Shown: piece by piece, positions 1 to 8,551 of the stretch
Position numbering within the stretch: position 1 is the first letter of the stretch
Layout: every line of letters begins with the position of its first letter
Source of the DNA: Chryseobacterium aureum
GTDB taxonomy: Bacteria; Bacteroidota; Bacteroidia; Flavobacteriales; Weeksellaceae
Length of the DNA stretch: 64,000 nt
Reading direction: 5' to 3'
NCBI RefSeq assembly: GCF_003971235.1
Contig: NZ_CP034661.1
Span: 4,340,001 to 4,404,000, forward strand
Program-made: the position numbers and the translations under genes
Notes under the pieces: generated by a model
The model's database searches: none
What the model was told of the DNA's origin: nothing
What the model saw: only the letters and a program-made list of their open reading frames with translations

Positions 1-268
1 GTTTTTCAACATTATTGGCTGCGTTAATGATTCCAATGATCATCAGTACCAAAGGAATGAATCCAAATATTCCAAGAATTCCGATTTTGGTGATCATCAT
101 CAAAACATTGAGAATGATGGAAAGTAGAATTGAAAAAATAATCAATCCTAAAGACTGCTTCAGGTGGTATTTTAAAAGACGGTCTGATTTTTCTTTTCCA
201 CCCACAAAAGAAATTAGCCAGCCGAAAAGGGTAATGTAAGAAACAATGGATAAGGTTTTGTTGCTCAT
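1..268 (-). CDS. DUF4870 domain membrane protein (C-terminus cut by window edge)
   Basis: Reading the minus strand from an ATG at 268 gives an open frame of 89 residues that runs off the left edge. It begins MSNKTLSIVSYITLFGWLIS, continues through a charged KYHLKQSLGL segment, and then has two hydrophobic stretches, so it is a small polytopic membrane protein. The layout (short N-terminus, GWLISFV, HLKQSLGL, then paired helices) is that of DUF4870/Tic20-like proteins. Their function is not known. The 3' end lies outside the window. Another open frame on the same strand covers this stretch but has no membrane-protein character. Confidence 0.8.
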   Translation of the reverse strand, partial: MSNKTLSIVSYITLFGWLISFVGGKEKSDRLLKYHLKQSLGLIIFSILLSIILNVLMMITKIGILGIFGFIPLVLMIIGIINAANNVEK

Positions 269-506
269 AGCTGTAAAATTTTAAATTAGTGTTCTTTAAT
301 TTTCTCTGCTTCAAAATTGCATCAGAAAAATATTCCTGCCCTTATTTCTGCACCTACAAAACATCTTCAACTCAGAATAATAATGACTACAAAATGTCTA
401 CAGGAATGGGCAATGTTTTAATTAACAGAGTGTTATGTTAAATGTTGGCTTTCACTTTTTTGCATTGGAAATTGATGAGTGCCTACAATTTTTGTACTTT
501 CACCCT

Positions 507-2357
507 ATGAAATTAAAGTACTCATTTATTTACTGTATCCTTTTTATCTGCACCTTATATCCCGCACAGAATACATTGATGGATGGTCTGGAAAGACAGT
601 TGGGCGGAGATCGTATTTCAACCGCAGAAAAATTCAAAATTTACAATGAGCTTACAGAATACTACAGAGTGAGTGATCAGTATCCTACAGCTGAAAAATA
701 TGTTCAGCAGCAGCTGGAACTTGCTCAAAAGGAAAATAATGATGCTGAGCAGGTAAAAGCGCTTACCCAAAAAGGAATTATTAAGCTTAATCAATCCGGG
801 TATGATAAAGTGCCGCCGATAATAGATGCCGTCAATGCTATTGTGCTAAAGAGCAATGATAAAACGGCTTCATTGTATGCTAATTATCTTAATATTTATT
901 ATAACAACGCTTTAGGCAATTCTGAAAACACCATCAGACTCATCCAGAAAACACTTCCGCTTGTTGAAAAACAGTCTTCAGAGATAATACTCAATGCAAA
1001 GCTTAATTATCTTCTTTATGGAATTTATACGGAATGGAACGATGCTGAAAATGCTACTAAATATGCCCAGAGAACCAAAGAACTTGCTGAAAAATCCGGT
1101 AATAAAAATCTCCTGAGCTCTGCCTATTCAGCCCTTGCAGTCTGCTATTCTTTTCAATATGAAAAAACAGGTGAGCTGAAAGACCTGGAACCTGTAATAG
1201 AAATGTGTAAAAAGGCAGTAGCCCTGTATCATCAGTTTCCGGACCATGTTTCTGCACATGTGCATGCCATGGCCTTATTGAATCTCACGAATTATTATCT
1301 GAACTATCCCGTAATGACTCCGGAAATTCGTTCCGAAATTCAAAATAATGCCAATGAAATACTGGCGTTAACCCGACATACCACTCTTAATCAGGGCATG
1401 CAGGCCGGTGCACTTGGCATTTTGAGCAATCTGGCAGCACGGGATCAGAATGATGCATTATCTGAACAATATCTGCTGAAGGCAGAGCAGATCCTGCTTA
1501 CTCAAAAGCCCGTTTATTACCATGTGATGATCAATGTGGTGAAAGATCTTGCCCAGCTGTATGCCAAACAAAAAAATTACCGGAAAGCATTTGAGTATGA
1601 GTCTAAACTGACAGAATACAGTAATCTCCTTTTTGATGAAGGGCAGGCTGAAACCGCCAAAAGGCTTGAAGCTCAATACCAGTCTCAGAAAAAAGAATCT
1701 GAACTGAAAACGCTTACAGAAAAAACAGCAAGCCTCAAAAAAGAAAAGCTGCTGTATATCGGGTTAGGAATTATCGGACTCATTGGGGCTTTTTTTATGT
1801 TCCGATCTTATCATTTTAAGCTGCGGTATTCTATTGAAAGAGAAAAAAAGCTTGATACGGAAAAGCATGAAGCCGAAATGCAGATCAAACTTCAGAAAGA
1901 AGAACAGGCCAGATTAAAAGCAGAGCAGGAGCTTCTTACCCTTCAGCAGCAGAAACTTCAAAGTGAGGTATTGGCAAGCCAGCTGCATATTCAGCATAAG
2001 AATGAAGTTCTTCAGCAGCTTCAGACTCAGCTTTCTGATACGGAGATCAATATTCAGCAGGTTGTAAAGGGAGAAAGCCGTATAGATAGTGACTTTGAAA
2101 AAATAAGATTCACCATCCAGGAGCTTCATCCGGATTTCTTTAAAAACATCAATGAACGGGCAAAGCAAAAGCTCACCGCTCTGGATCTGAAATATTGCGC
2201 CTACATTTATCTGGGTATGGATACCAAACAGATTGCCCATCTGCTTAATGTGGAACCTAAAAGTGTAAGAATGACCAAATACCGTCTGAAAAAGAAATTC
2301 AGACTGGATGAAAATACCGCGTTAGAATCTTTTTTTCAGGGAGTCTTTTCTGAGTAA
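507..2357 (+). CDS. TPR-repeat membrane protein with C-terminal LuxR-like HTH (transcriptional regulator)
   Basis: The 616-residue protein starts with a signal-like hydrophobic segment (FIYCILFICTLYPAQ), followed by about 370 residues of helical TPR-type repeats. One transmembrane helix (about 410-430, LLYIGLGIIGLIGAFFMF) leads into a long Lys/Glu/Gln-rich coiled coil and a C-terminal helix-turn-helix (YLGMDTKQIAHLLNVEPKSV, then RLKKKFRL). This TPR-TM-coiled coil-HTH order is common in Bacteroidetes; the TPR part should face the periplasm and the HTH the cytoplasm. The start at 507 was chosen over an in-frame ATG at 435 because the signal segment follows it directly. A weak TTTG box ends at 494. 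The signal sensed and the target genes are unknown. A paralogue lies at 29175-30680. Confidence 0.8.
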   Translation: MKLKYSFIYCILFICTLYPAQNTLMDGLERQLGGDRISTAEKFKIYNELTEYYRVSDQYPTAEKYVQQQLELAQKENNDAEQVKALTQKGIIKLNQSGYDKVPPIIDAVNAIVLKSNDKTASLYANYLNIYYNNALGNSENTIRLIQKTLPLVEKQSSEIILNAKLNYLLYGIYTEWNDAENATKYAQRTKELAEKSGNKNLLSSAYSALAVCYSFQYEKTGELKDLEPVIEMCKKAVALYHQFPDHVSAHVHAMALLNLTNYYLNYPVMTPEIRSEIQNNANEILALTRHTTLNQGMQAGALGILSNLAARDQNDALSEQYLLKAEQILLTQKPVYYHVMINVVKDLAQLYAKQKNYRKAFEYESKLTEYSNLLFDEGQAETAKRLEAQYQSQKKESELKTLTEKTASLKKEKLLYIGLGIIGLIGAFFMFRSYHFKLRYSIEREKKLDTEKHEAEMQIKLQKEEQARLKAEQELLTLQQQKLQSEVLASQLHIQHKNEVLQQLQTQLSDTEINIQQVVKGESRIDSDFEKIRFTIQELHPDFFKNINERAKQKLTALDLKYCAYIYLGMDTKQIAHLLNVEPKSVRMTKYRLKKKFRLDENTALESFFQGVFSE

Positions 2358-2359
2358 AA

Positions 2360-3919
2360 TTAAACTACTCGTAAATACTGTTTGCTTTTTACCAGCCACA
2401 GACCGATAAAAGTGAGCAGTCCGTTCAGAACAATCAGTTCAACCCCGATTTTATAATCGGTATAAGTGGTAACGGCCATATTGATTAAATAGGTCAATAC
2501 TGGTGCTAAAAGAGTGACTGCAAGGATTGAATATTTTCTGGAAATCTGAAACTTCGTGAAAATTCCAAAAGCGAAGAGTCCTAAAAGCGGTCCGTAAGTA
2601 TATCCTGCAATTTCCATGATCAGGTAAACGATGGATTTGTCATTCAGTGCTTTGAAAACCATGATCAGGATAAAGAAAACCACGGTGAAAGTTAGATGCA
2701 CTTTCATACGAAGGCGTTTCTTCTCTTTTTCAGTTTTGGATTTATCTTCATTAAGGTTTAACAGGTCCACGCAATAAGAGCTTGTTACGGCCGTTAAAGC
2801 ACCGTCGGCAGACGGAAATAATGCAGAGATCAGTCCGATGATGAAAATAACTGAAATAGCCATCGGGAAATATCCCTGAAGAGATAAAGCCGGGAACAGA
2901 TCATCTCCCATTATATTTTTAATATTTCCTGATGCATCTTTAAATCCGAAAATATTCGTTACAGTTTCAGATTTTAATGTTCCGTATTCAGCTCCGTGCT
3001 GTAATGCAAAAAGGTATAATAATCCTCCAAGGAATAAAAAGGCAAGGTTGACAATAAGAAGCGTTCCCGCAAAAGTCAGCATATTCTTTTTTGAATTCTT
3101 AAGGTTATCCACAGAGATATTTTTCTGCATCATCTCCTGATCCAGCCCTGTCATAGCGATGGTAATAAAAATCCCGCCCAGAATCGTTTTCAGGAAAAAG
3201 GTTTTGGAATTGGGATCAAAATTGATGAAGTGGGTATAGTTTTTCTGCTCCAGAATGGTATAGGCTTCCCCGAATGATAAATTCAGGTTAGATAAAATAT
3301 AAACAATACAGGCTACAAGACTGATGATCATAAAAGAAGTCTGCAGCGTATCTGTAATGACAATGGTTTTTACACCGCCTTCAAAAGTATACAGGAGCAC
3401 CATCAGCAAAAGAATTAGGGAAGTTACCCAGAACGGAACTCCCAAACCTTCAAGCAGGAATATCTGCAAAACGTTAACCACAAGATATAATCTTGCCGTA
3501 GCACCAATTGCCCTCGAAATAATAAAAAAGATAGAACCTATTTTATGGGCTTCCACATTGAATCTTTTCCCCAGATAGGTATAAATAGAAGTCAGATTCA
3601 TTTTATAATAAAGCGGTAATAGTATGGCGGCCACAATAAAGTACCCTATGAAGAAACCGATCACCATCATATAATACTCAAAACCTCCGTAGATATATTC
3701 AGAGCCGGTCATTTTCCCTACCGTTCCCGGAACGGAAATAAAAGTAACCCCGCTTAAGCTGGTTCCTATCATCCCGAATGCAACGAGCCACCATTTACTC
3801 TTTTTGTTACCGATAAAAAATGACTGGTTATCAGAATTCCGGCTGGTGAAATACGAGATCACCAAAAGCCCGATAAAGTAAACGAAAACAAATAGCAAAA
3901 GGATCGTTCCTGGATTCAT
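2360..3919 (-). CDS. sodium:solute symporter family protein
   Basis: The 519-residue polytopic membrane protein has about 13 hydrophobic segments. The N-terminal pattern FFIGNKKSKWWLVAFGMIGT followed by SLSGVTFISVPG is typical of the SSS (SLC5) family of Na+-coupled symporters. The substrate cannot be read from the sequence. Homologues carry sugars, proline, pantothenate, nucleosides or sialic acid. It converges with the TPR/HTH regulator at 507-2357, with only two bases between the stop codons and no room for a terminator. A TATATTTG -7 box lies 20 bases upstream of the start. Confidence 0.88.
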   Translation of the reverse strand: MNPGTILLLFVFVYFIGLLVISYFTSRNSDNQSFFIGNKKSKWWLVAFGMIGTSLSGVTFISVPGTVGKMTGSEYIYGGFEYYMMVIGFFIGYFIVAAILLPLYYKMNLTSIYTYLGKRFNVEAHKIGSIFFIISRAIGATARLYLVVNVLQIFLLEGLGVPFWVTSLILLLMVLLYTFEGGVKTIVITDTLQTSFMIISLVACIVYILSNLNLSFGEAYTILEQKNYTHFINFDPNSKTFFLKTILGGIFITIAMTGLDQEMMQKNISVDNLKNSKKNMLTFAGTLLIVNLAFLFLGGLLYLFALQHGAEYGTLKSETVTNIFGFKDASGNIKNIMGDDLFPALSLQGYFPMAISVIFIIGLISALFPSADGALTAVTSSYCVDLLNLNEDKSKTEKEKKRLRMKVHLTFTVVFFILIMVFKALNDKSIVYLIMEIAGYTYGPLLGLFAFGIFTKFQISRKYSILAVTLLAPVLTYLINMAVTTYTDYKIGVELIVLNGLLTFIGLWLVKSKQYLRVV

Positions 3920-3939
3920 GCTTGATTTTTAAATTTTAG

Positions 3940-3947
3940 CAAATATA
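3940..3947 (-). promoter_or_regulatory. -7 box of the sodium:solute symporter gene
   Basis: Read on the minus strand this is TATATTTG, an exact TAnnTTTG match, 20 bases before the symporter ATG. I see no clear TTG box at the usual distance upstream. Confidence 0.4.
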
Positions 3948-4049
3948 TAAAAAAGATCAGTCGTGAATCATGAATTTAAAATCCTGTTCATTTCAAAACA
4001 AATTACATGGATTGATTTGTTCTCAATCAGTAGGTATATTAAAAATAAA

Positions 4050-4079
4050 AACCCTCTCAGAGATTTATCTAAAAGGGTT
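4050..4079 (-). terminator. terminator of the OsmC/pirin cluster
   Basis: The arms AACCC and GGGTT enclose a 20-base loop. On the minus strand a T-rich tract follows (TTTTTATTTTTAAT). It lies 25 bases after the last gene of the cluster. The stem is short, so confidence is moderate. Confidence 0.5.
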
Positions 4080-4104
4080 GTATGGTAAGGATAGAATACA
4101 GTGA

Positions 4105-4392
4105 CTAATTCACTAAAACATCCTGAAGTTCCTCACTTTTCTGGAAACTTGCCTTAGCAAAAGGGCAGAGGGGAATAACCTTCTTGTCATTTTTTCTGGC
4201 AAAATCTACGGCTGCCAGAAGCATTTCCTTGCCTACCCCTTTTCCGTTGTAAGCTTCTTCCACCTCCGTGTGGTCTATAATAAATCTTTCTTCTCCGGCC
4301 CAGGTATAGGTCATCATTCCTGCGCGTTTTCCATCTATGAAAGCTTCAAAACTTCCGTGTTTTTCGTCGTTGTTTTGTTTTACTTCGATCAT
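4105..4392 (-). CDS. small GNAT family N-acetyltransferase (YidJ/GtnA-like)
   Basis: The 95-residue protein belongs to the short acetyltransferase family that has only the acetyl-CoA binding half of the GNAT fold. The pattern EEAYNGKGVGKEMLLAAVDF supplies the pyrophosphate loop (QxxGxG-like, here NGKGVG), and VIPLCPFAKASFQ is the conserved C-terminal block. The substrate is unknown. It is the last gene of a minus-strand cluster, one base after the OsmC gene stop, and a hairpin with a T-tract follows. A second member of the same family lies at 7095-7406 in the same cluster. Confidence 0.85.
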   Translation of the reverse strand: MIEVKQNNDEKHGSFEAFIDGKRAGMMTYTWAGEERFIIDHTEVEEAYNGKGVGKEMLLAAVDFARKNDKKVIPLCPFAKASFQKSEELQDVLVN

Positions 4393-4393
4393 G

Positions 4394-4789
4394 TTATGAG
4401 AATTTAGTTAGTATTTCTATGTCGTTGGTTAATATTTTATGAACAGGGCATGCATCCGCAATGGTGTGAAGTCTTTTTAGCTGCTCATCATCCAGAATAC
4501 CTTCAAAGCTGATATCTCTTTTGAAAACCGCTCTTTTGGTTAACGGGAAATTTTCAAGTTCTACTTCTACATGAATGTTTTCCACGTCCCATTCTTTTCT
4601 TTCGATATACATTCTTAAGGTAGCTGCTGTACAGCTTGCCAGTGATGTAGCCAGAATTTCCATAGGGTTAAGACCTTTATTCTGACCGCCTTTATCAATC
4701 GGTTCATCCGTAATGATCTTATTTTCGCCGGCAGTTACTTCTGTATAATATTTTGTTTTTCCTAAACTTGCTTTTACGGTTACCGCCAT
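4394..4789 (-). CDS. OsmC family peroxiredoxin-like protein
   Basis: The 131-residue protein matches the OsmC/Ohr fold. Cys53 lies in the helix motif LATSLASCTAATLR and Cys114 in DACPVHKIL; these are the positions of the reactive thiol pair that reduces organic hydroperoxides. Gly/Asn-rich GGQNKGLNPMEIL precedes the first cysteine as usual. Its start codon overlaps the stop of the upstream Fe-S protein gene by one base, so the two are translationally coupled. YjdI-type proteins beside OsmC proteins are a recurring pair, which suggests a shared role in redox stress. Confidence 0.9.
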   Translation of the reverse strand: MAVTVKASLGKTKYYTEVTAGENKIITDEPIDKGGQNKGLNPMEILATSLASCTAATLRMYIERKEWDVENIHVEVELENFPLTKRAVFKRDISFEGILDDEQLKRLHTIADACPVHKILTNDIEILTKFS

Positions 4790-5007
4790 TATTTTGCTGT
4801 ATTGAATTTATAACTTAATGCCCCTGACGGACATAGATCGATCTGATTTTTAAGTTCCTCAGGACTTGCGTTTTCTGCTTTTATCCAAGGTCTGTCTTTA
4901 GGATTATAGACTTTGGGAAGTGTTTTTACACAGATGGCAGAATGGATACATTTCTTTGGCTGCCAGATGACAGTAATGTCTCCGTTAGGATATTCGTGTG
5001 TTTCCAT
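4789..5007 (-). CDS. YjdI-type (4Fe-4S) mono-cluster protein
   Basis: The 72-residue protein has KKCIHSAICVKTLP and later DLCPSGALSY, the cysteine pattern of the divergent mono-cluster ferredoxin family (Fer4_19, E. coli YjdI). Only three cysteines are present. The fourth ligand is presumably another residue, as in this family generally. The substrate or partner is unknown. It sits between the TMEM175-like gene (one base away) and the OsmC gene (one-base overlap), so it is part of one transcript. Confidence 0.85.
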   Translation of the reverse strand: METHEYPNGDITVIWQPKKCIHSAICVKTLPKVYNPKDRPWIKAENASPEELKNQIDLCPSGALSYKFNTAK

Positions 5008-5008
5008 A

Positions 5009-5587
5009 TCAATTTTCTTTTAATGTTTTTTCGATTCTTCTGTCCGGAATCAGCCATATAAGAGCCACTAGATAATAAAAACCTATGGCAATATAAGGAT
5101 AAAAAAATGAAGTAGCGATTCCCAGGACGTAAAATACAATTGAGATATATTCTTTATACTTCGAATGAATAGCCTCTTTCAGCTTTGAATCTTCTCCCTC
5201 GCACCGGATGATGACATACTCCAGAATGGTGTACGCTATGGCTGACATAATGAGCCCGATACCATATACTGCAACAGGATTCTTCGCAAAATTTGTAGTC
5301 CCGATCCACTCTGTTGCAACGGGCATCAGGGAAAGCCAGAACAAAAGATGAAGATTAGCCCAAAGGATGCTTCCATTGACTTTCTTTACGGTCTGAAACA
5401 GATGATGATGATTGTTCCAGTAGATTCCTACATAAATAAAGCTGAAAATATAGGCCAGAAACTTAGGAAGGAGAGGTTTGAGGCTGGCCCAGCTATTTCC
5501 CTCCGGTACTTTAAGTTCAAGTACCATAATGGTGATGATAATCGCAAGGACACCATCGCTGAACGCCTCCAGTCTTCCTTTAGTCAT
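5009..5587 (-). CDS. TMEM175/DUF1211 family potassium channel-like membrane protein
   Basis: The 192-residue protein starts MTKGRLEAFSDGVLAI; the RxxxFSDG motif in the first helix is diagnostic for the TMEM175 (DUF1211) family, whose bacterial members form potassium-permeable channels. About five to six hydrophobic segments follow, including two His-rich turns (YWNNHHHLFQ). Its start overlaps the end of the FMN reductase gene by eight bases, so it belongs to the same operon. Channel activity is inferred from the family only. Confidence 0.85.
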   Translation of the reverse strand: MTKGRLEAFSDGVLAIIITIMVLELKVPEGNSWASLKPLLPKFLAYIFSFIYVGIYWNNHHHLFQTVKKVNGSILWANLHLLFWLSLMPVATEWIGTTNFAKNPVAVYGIGLIMSAIAYTILEYVIIRCEGEDSKLKEAIHSKYKEYISIVFYVLGIATSFFYPYIAIGFYYLVALIWLIPDRRIEKTLKEN

Positions 5588-6119
5588 TCGTTTTAACCTG
5601 ATTTTTAAAATTCCGGATCTTGTCTTTCAGATCATTCAGCATATCCGGGTTAATGATGCCGCTTTCCAGATCAAAATTCTCATAAAACTTTGGTAGTGAG
5701 AAAGTATCTTTGATGTCCGCTGCAAACTGAGGGAAAAATGTTTTTGCTGTATTCATCACATTTCCCCCGCCATAACCTCCGGGTGAGGTGCTCATCAGAA
5801 ACATGGGTTTGTTCTGAAATACCTTTACATTGATTCTTGAAGACCAGTCAAAGACATTTTTAAAAGCCGAACTGTAAGAACGGTTGTGCTCCGCAAGAGA
5901 GCAGATGATAACATCACATTCTTCAATCGCCTTTAAAAACTGATGGGCTTCCTCCGGAAATCCTTTTTTTTCCAGGTCTACAGAGAAAACAGGCATCGTG
6001 AAATCGTTGAGGTCAATCAGGTTAATTTCCTCGTCCTGAAAATCTTTCAGAACAAATTTTACCAGTTCCCTGTTGATAGAGGTGGAAGATGTACTTCCCG
6101 CAAATGCTAATATTTTCAT
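5580..6119 (-). CDS. NADPH-dependent FMN reductase family protein
   Basis: The 179-residue flavodoxin-fold protein opens ILAFAGSTSSTSINRELVKF, where GSTSSTSINR is the FMN phosphate-binding loop. LAEHNRSYSSAFKNVFDW and SPGGYGGG are the other conserved flavin-contact loops of the NADPH-dependent FMN/azo/quinone reductase family. It probably reduces quinones, azo compounds or metals with NAD(P)H. It lies between the pirin gene (17 bases upstream) and the TMEM175-like gene (8-base overlap). Pirin homologues can act as quercetinases or redox sensors, which fits a detoxification cluster. Confidence 0.88.
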   Translation of the reverse strand: MKILAFAGSTSSTSINRELVKFVLKDFQDEEINLIDLNDFTMPVFSVDLEKKGFPEEAHQFLKAIEECDVIICSLAEHNRSYSSAFKNVFDWSSRINVKVFQNKPMFLMSTSPGGYGGGNVMNTAKTFFPQFAADIKDTFSLPKFYENFDLESGIINPDMLNDLKDKIRNFKNQVKTND

Positions 6120-6136
6120 GGTAATCTGAGCTGAAA

Positions 6137-7036
6137 TTATTTTCTGTTTAAAATGGCCTTTGGAAGCGGAACGTATTCGTTTTCATCGCCCGGAACCAAA
6201 GGGAATGCTTCGTGATTCTGGTCATTCCAGTTTACTTTGGCCTGATCAATTAATGCTTTATCAGAGTTGACGAAATTCCAGAAGATAAAACGTTCCTCAT
6301 CGAATGGCTCGCCACCGAAAAGATAAACCGTTCCGTTTTCACTCATCTCAAATTCACAAAGCTTGGTATCTTTAGCAATCATCAGCTGTTTGGAGCCGTA
6401 AGAATTTCCATCTGTAGTAACTGTTCCGTCCAGTACATACATGGCTGCCTCTCCGTAAAGGTCTTTTCCTATGCTGATTTTCTTAGCCTCTTTCGTTTTA
6501 ATTTCAAGGAAAAATAACTTGCTGTGCACCGGAACCGCAGAGGTTCTGCCGAATGCTTCACCGGCAATTAATTTATACTGAATACCTTCTTCTTCCCAAA
6601 CCGGAATTTCATCCGCTTCAATATGATGAAAAGTAGGTTCAGACTGCTCAAGGTGTTTCGGAAGACCTACCCAGATCTGAAATCCGTGAAGTCTTTTATC
6701 ACTGTGTCTTAAATATTCCGGTGTTCTTTCTGAATGCACCACACCTTTTCCGGCAGTCATCCAGTTTACGGCACCCGGTTTTATCTCTATAGCACTTCCA
6801 ATACTGTCTCTGTGGAAAATAGAGCCTTCCAGCAGATAAGTTAATGTGGATAAACCGATATGAGGATGTGGAGGAACATCAAGATTCTGATAATCTTTTA
6901 ATTCTGAAGGCCCCATATGGTCAATAAACACAAAAGGCCCAACCGCTCTTTTTTCACGGAAGGGAAGAAGCCTTCCTACCAGGAAATTTCCGATATCCGC
7001 TGATTTTTCTTCAATAATAAGTCCAATATTTGACAT
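6137..7036 (-). CDS. pirin family protein (copy 1)
   Basis: The 299-residue bicupin has the pirin signature: GPFVFIDHMGPSEL, then PPHPHIGLSTLTYLLEGSIF, then GAVNWMTAGKGVVHSERTPE. The two His of HPHIG, the later His of VVHSE and its Glu are the metal ligands of the N-terminal cupin. The C-terminal cupin (about 180-290) lacks such ligands, as usual. Family members are iron- or copper-binding and some cleave quercetin. It is followed closely by the FMN reductase gene. A second, only distantly related pirin lies at 7561-8436. Confidence 0.92.
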   Translation of the reverse strand: MSNIGLIIEEKSADIGNFLVGRLLPFREKRAVGPFVFIDHMGPSELKDYQNLDVPPHPHIGLSTLTYLLEGSIFHRDSIGSAIEIKPGAVNWMTAGKGVVHSERTPEYLRHSDKRLHGFQIWVGLPKHLEQSEPTFHHIEADEIPVWEEEGIQYKLIAGEAFGRTSAVPVHSKLFFLEIKTKEAKKISIGKDLYGEAAMYVLDGTVTTDGNSYGSKQLMIAKDTKLCEFEMSENGTVYLFGGEPFDEERFIFWNFVNSDKALIDQAKVNWNDQNHEAFPLVPGDENEYVPLPKAILNRK

Positions 7037-7094
7037 GATGATGTGATACTTTTTAAGATATTATTTATTAAATAAAGGGAATGATTGTGCTGAT

Positions 7095-7406
7095 TTAAAG
7101 CTTATCGTATCCTTCAAATTTCTCATCTACGATACGTTTCCATTCCGGGTGTTTTCTGATAAATGCGAAAACATAAGGACAGTAGGGAAGAAGCTTTTTT
7201 CCACTTTCTTCAATATAATTCAATGTTTTCTCTACCACCGCTGCCGCAGCTCCCGTTCCTGCCAGTTCAGGTTCTGCTTCGGTGTGTATTAAAGCAATCT
7301 GATGTGGTGTCTCACGGTAATCAATGAATGCATAATGTCCGTTAAATTCTATTTCAAATCTTTTTTCTGCTTTTGCGAGGGGTATATTTTCAAATTCTGG
7401 TTTCAT
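7095..7406 (-). CDS. small GNAT family N-acetyltransferase (copy 2)
   Basis: The 103-residue acetyl-CoA binding protein of the YidJ/GtnA type has EPELAGTGAAAAVVEKTLNY as the cofactor loop and LLPYCPYVFAFIRKHPEW as the conserved C-terminal block. I chose the ATG at 7406 (MKPEFENIPL) over an in-frame ATG at 7457 because family members begin close to this point. It lies 58 bases upstream of pirin copy 1, and a 33-base palindrome separates it from pirin copy 2. The substrate is unknown. Confidence 0.82.
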   Translation of the reverse strand: MKPEFENIPLAKAEKRFEIEFNGHYAFIDYRETPHQIALIHTEAEPELAGTGAAAAVVEKTLNYIEESGKKLLPYCPYVFAFIRKHPEWKRIVDEKFEGYDKL

Positions 7407-7467
7407 AATATTTCTACTAAGGGTGTATGGCTTCCCATAAAATGGGATAATATTCATTAAGATAATT

Positions 7468-7500
7468 AAACCTTATAGGTTTTTAAAACCTATAAGGTTT
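7468..7500. repeat. 33-base palindromic repeat, copy 1
   Basis: This is a perfect inverted repeat with 16-base arms (AAACCTTATAGGTTTT) around one central base. The same element occurs at 58182-58214 with a T-A pair changed to C-G in both arms. It lies between the pirin copy 2 and GNAT genes and may also act as a weak terminator within the cluster. Confidence 0.85.
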
Positions 7501-7560
7501 GCCATTATATAAAGTTAATAAAAAAAGGATTAATCGAAGATTAAGATAAATTTAATTCTT

Positions 7561-8436
7561 TTAATCTTCCAGATATCCAAATTTTCCGGTATTGAAATCT
7601 TCAAAAGCCTGCATAATTTCTTCTCTGGAATTCATTACGAAAGGTCCGTGAGGATAAATAGGCTCATTAATAGGTTCACCGCTGATGATCAAGACAACCG
7701 CATCTTCTTTGGCTTCGATGGTGAATGTTTCGCCTTCGTTTTTAAAAAGCGCAAAGTGATCTGCTTTAACGGTTTCTTCTCCGTTGATCATCACGTTTCC
7801 TTCAATGACCAGTGCTGCCGTATTGAAATGAGCAGGAAAATTGAATTCCGCTGCTCCACCTGCCTTTAGTTTGGCATTCATCATATGAACCGGTGTAAAA
7901 GTACTGGCAGGTCCTTTATGGCCATTGTATTCGCCGGCAATTACTTCTACAAAACCGTTTTCGCCAAGATCAGCTCTTTCCATTTTTGAGTTTTCTATAG
8001 CCTGGTATTTCGGGCAGCTCATCTTATCTTTTGCAGGAAGATTCACCCAAAGCTGAACCATCTGAAAAATTCCGCCTTCTTTTGCCCATTCTGTTTCATG
8101 ATATTCCTTATGAAGAACTCCTTTGGCAGCAGTCATCCATTGTACATCACCTTCTCCGATAACACCGCCGCCTCCTGCGCTGTCATGATGTTCTACTTTT
8201 CCGCTATAGGCGATGGTTACGGTTTCAAAACCTCTGTGCGGATGTACGCCAACCCCTCTTGGGGTATCTGATCCGTTGAAATGAAATTTTGAATTGTAAT
8301 CCAGCATAATAAACGGGTCCATTCTTTTCATATCCAATCCAGGAACTCCCGGAATGAAATTGTGAACCCTGAATCCGTCACCTACAAAATGTGCAGGTTT
8401 TGGAGATACTACGATTTCTATTTTTTTAGTTGCCAT
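7561..8436 (-). CDS. pirin family protein (copy 2)
   Basis: The 291-residue bicupin has FIMLDYNSKFHFNGSDTPRG, then GVHPHRGFETVTIAYSG, then GDVQWMTAAKGVLHKEYHE, the standard pirin metal-site motifs (HPHRG, HKE). I chose the ATG at 8436 (MATKKIEIVV), not the GTG one codon upstream. It is diverged from copy 1, so this is an old duplication or a separate subfamily. A TAATTTTG -7 box lies 22 bases upstream, so it is probably the first gene of the minus-strand cluster that ends at 4105. Confidence 0.92.
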   Translation of the reverse strand: MATKKIEIVVSPKPAHFVGDGFRVHNFIPGVPGLDMKRMDPFIMLDYNSKFHFNGSDTPRGVGVHPHRGFETVTIAYSGKVEHHDSAGGGGVIGEGDVQWMTAAKGVLHKEYHETEWAKEGGIFQMVQLWVNLPAKDKMSCPKYQAIENSKMERADLGENGFVEVIAGEYNGHKGPASTFTPVHMMNAKLKAGGAAEFNFPAHFNTAALVIEGNVMINGEETVKADHFALFKNEGETFTIEAKEDAVVLIISGEPINEPIYPHGPFVMNSREEIMQAFEDFNTGKFGYLED

Positions 8437-8457
8437 CACATTGTTGATTTATGTAAA

Positions 8458-8465
8458 CAAAATTA
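8458..8465 (-). promoter_or_regulatory. -7 box upstream of pirin copy 2
   Basis: The minus strand reads TAATTTTG, an exact TAnnTTTG match, 22 bases before the pirin ATG. No convincing TTG element lies at the usual distance upstream, so only the -7 half is called. Confidence 0.45.
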
Positions 8466-8551
8466 CCATTGTCTGGTGCGAAAAGCATTGATCTGTGATA
8501 AGTTCGTAGAGCAGCTGTGAGTGGCAGTAAACAGATGAAAAAGAATGAAAT

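Noticed and set aside
24..314. Minus-strand open frame at the left edge
   Set aside because: It is out of frame with the DUF4870 membrane protein, which has the expected motifs and start.
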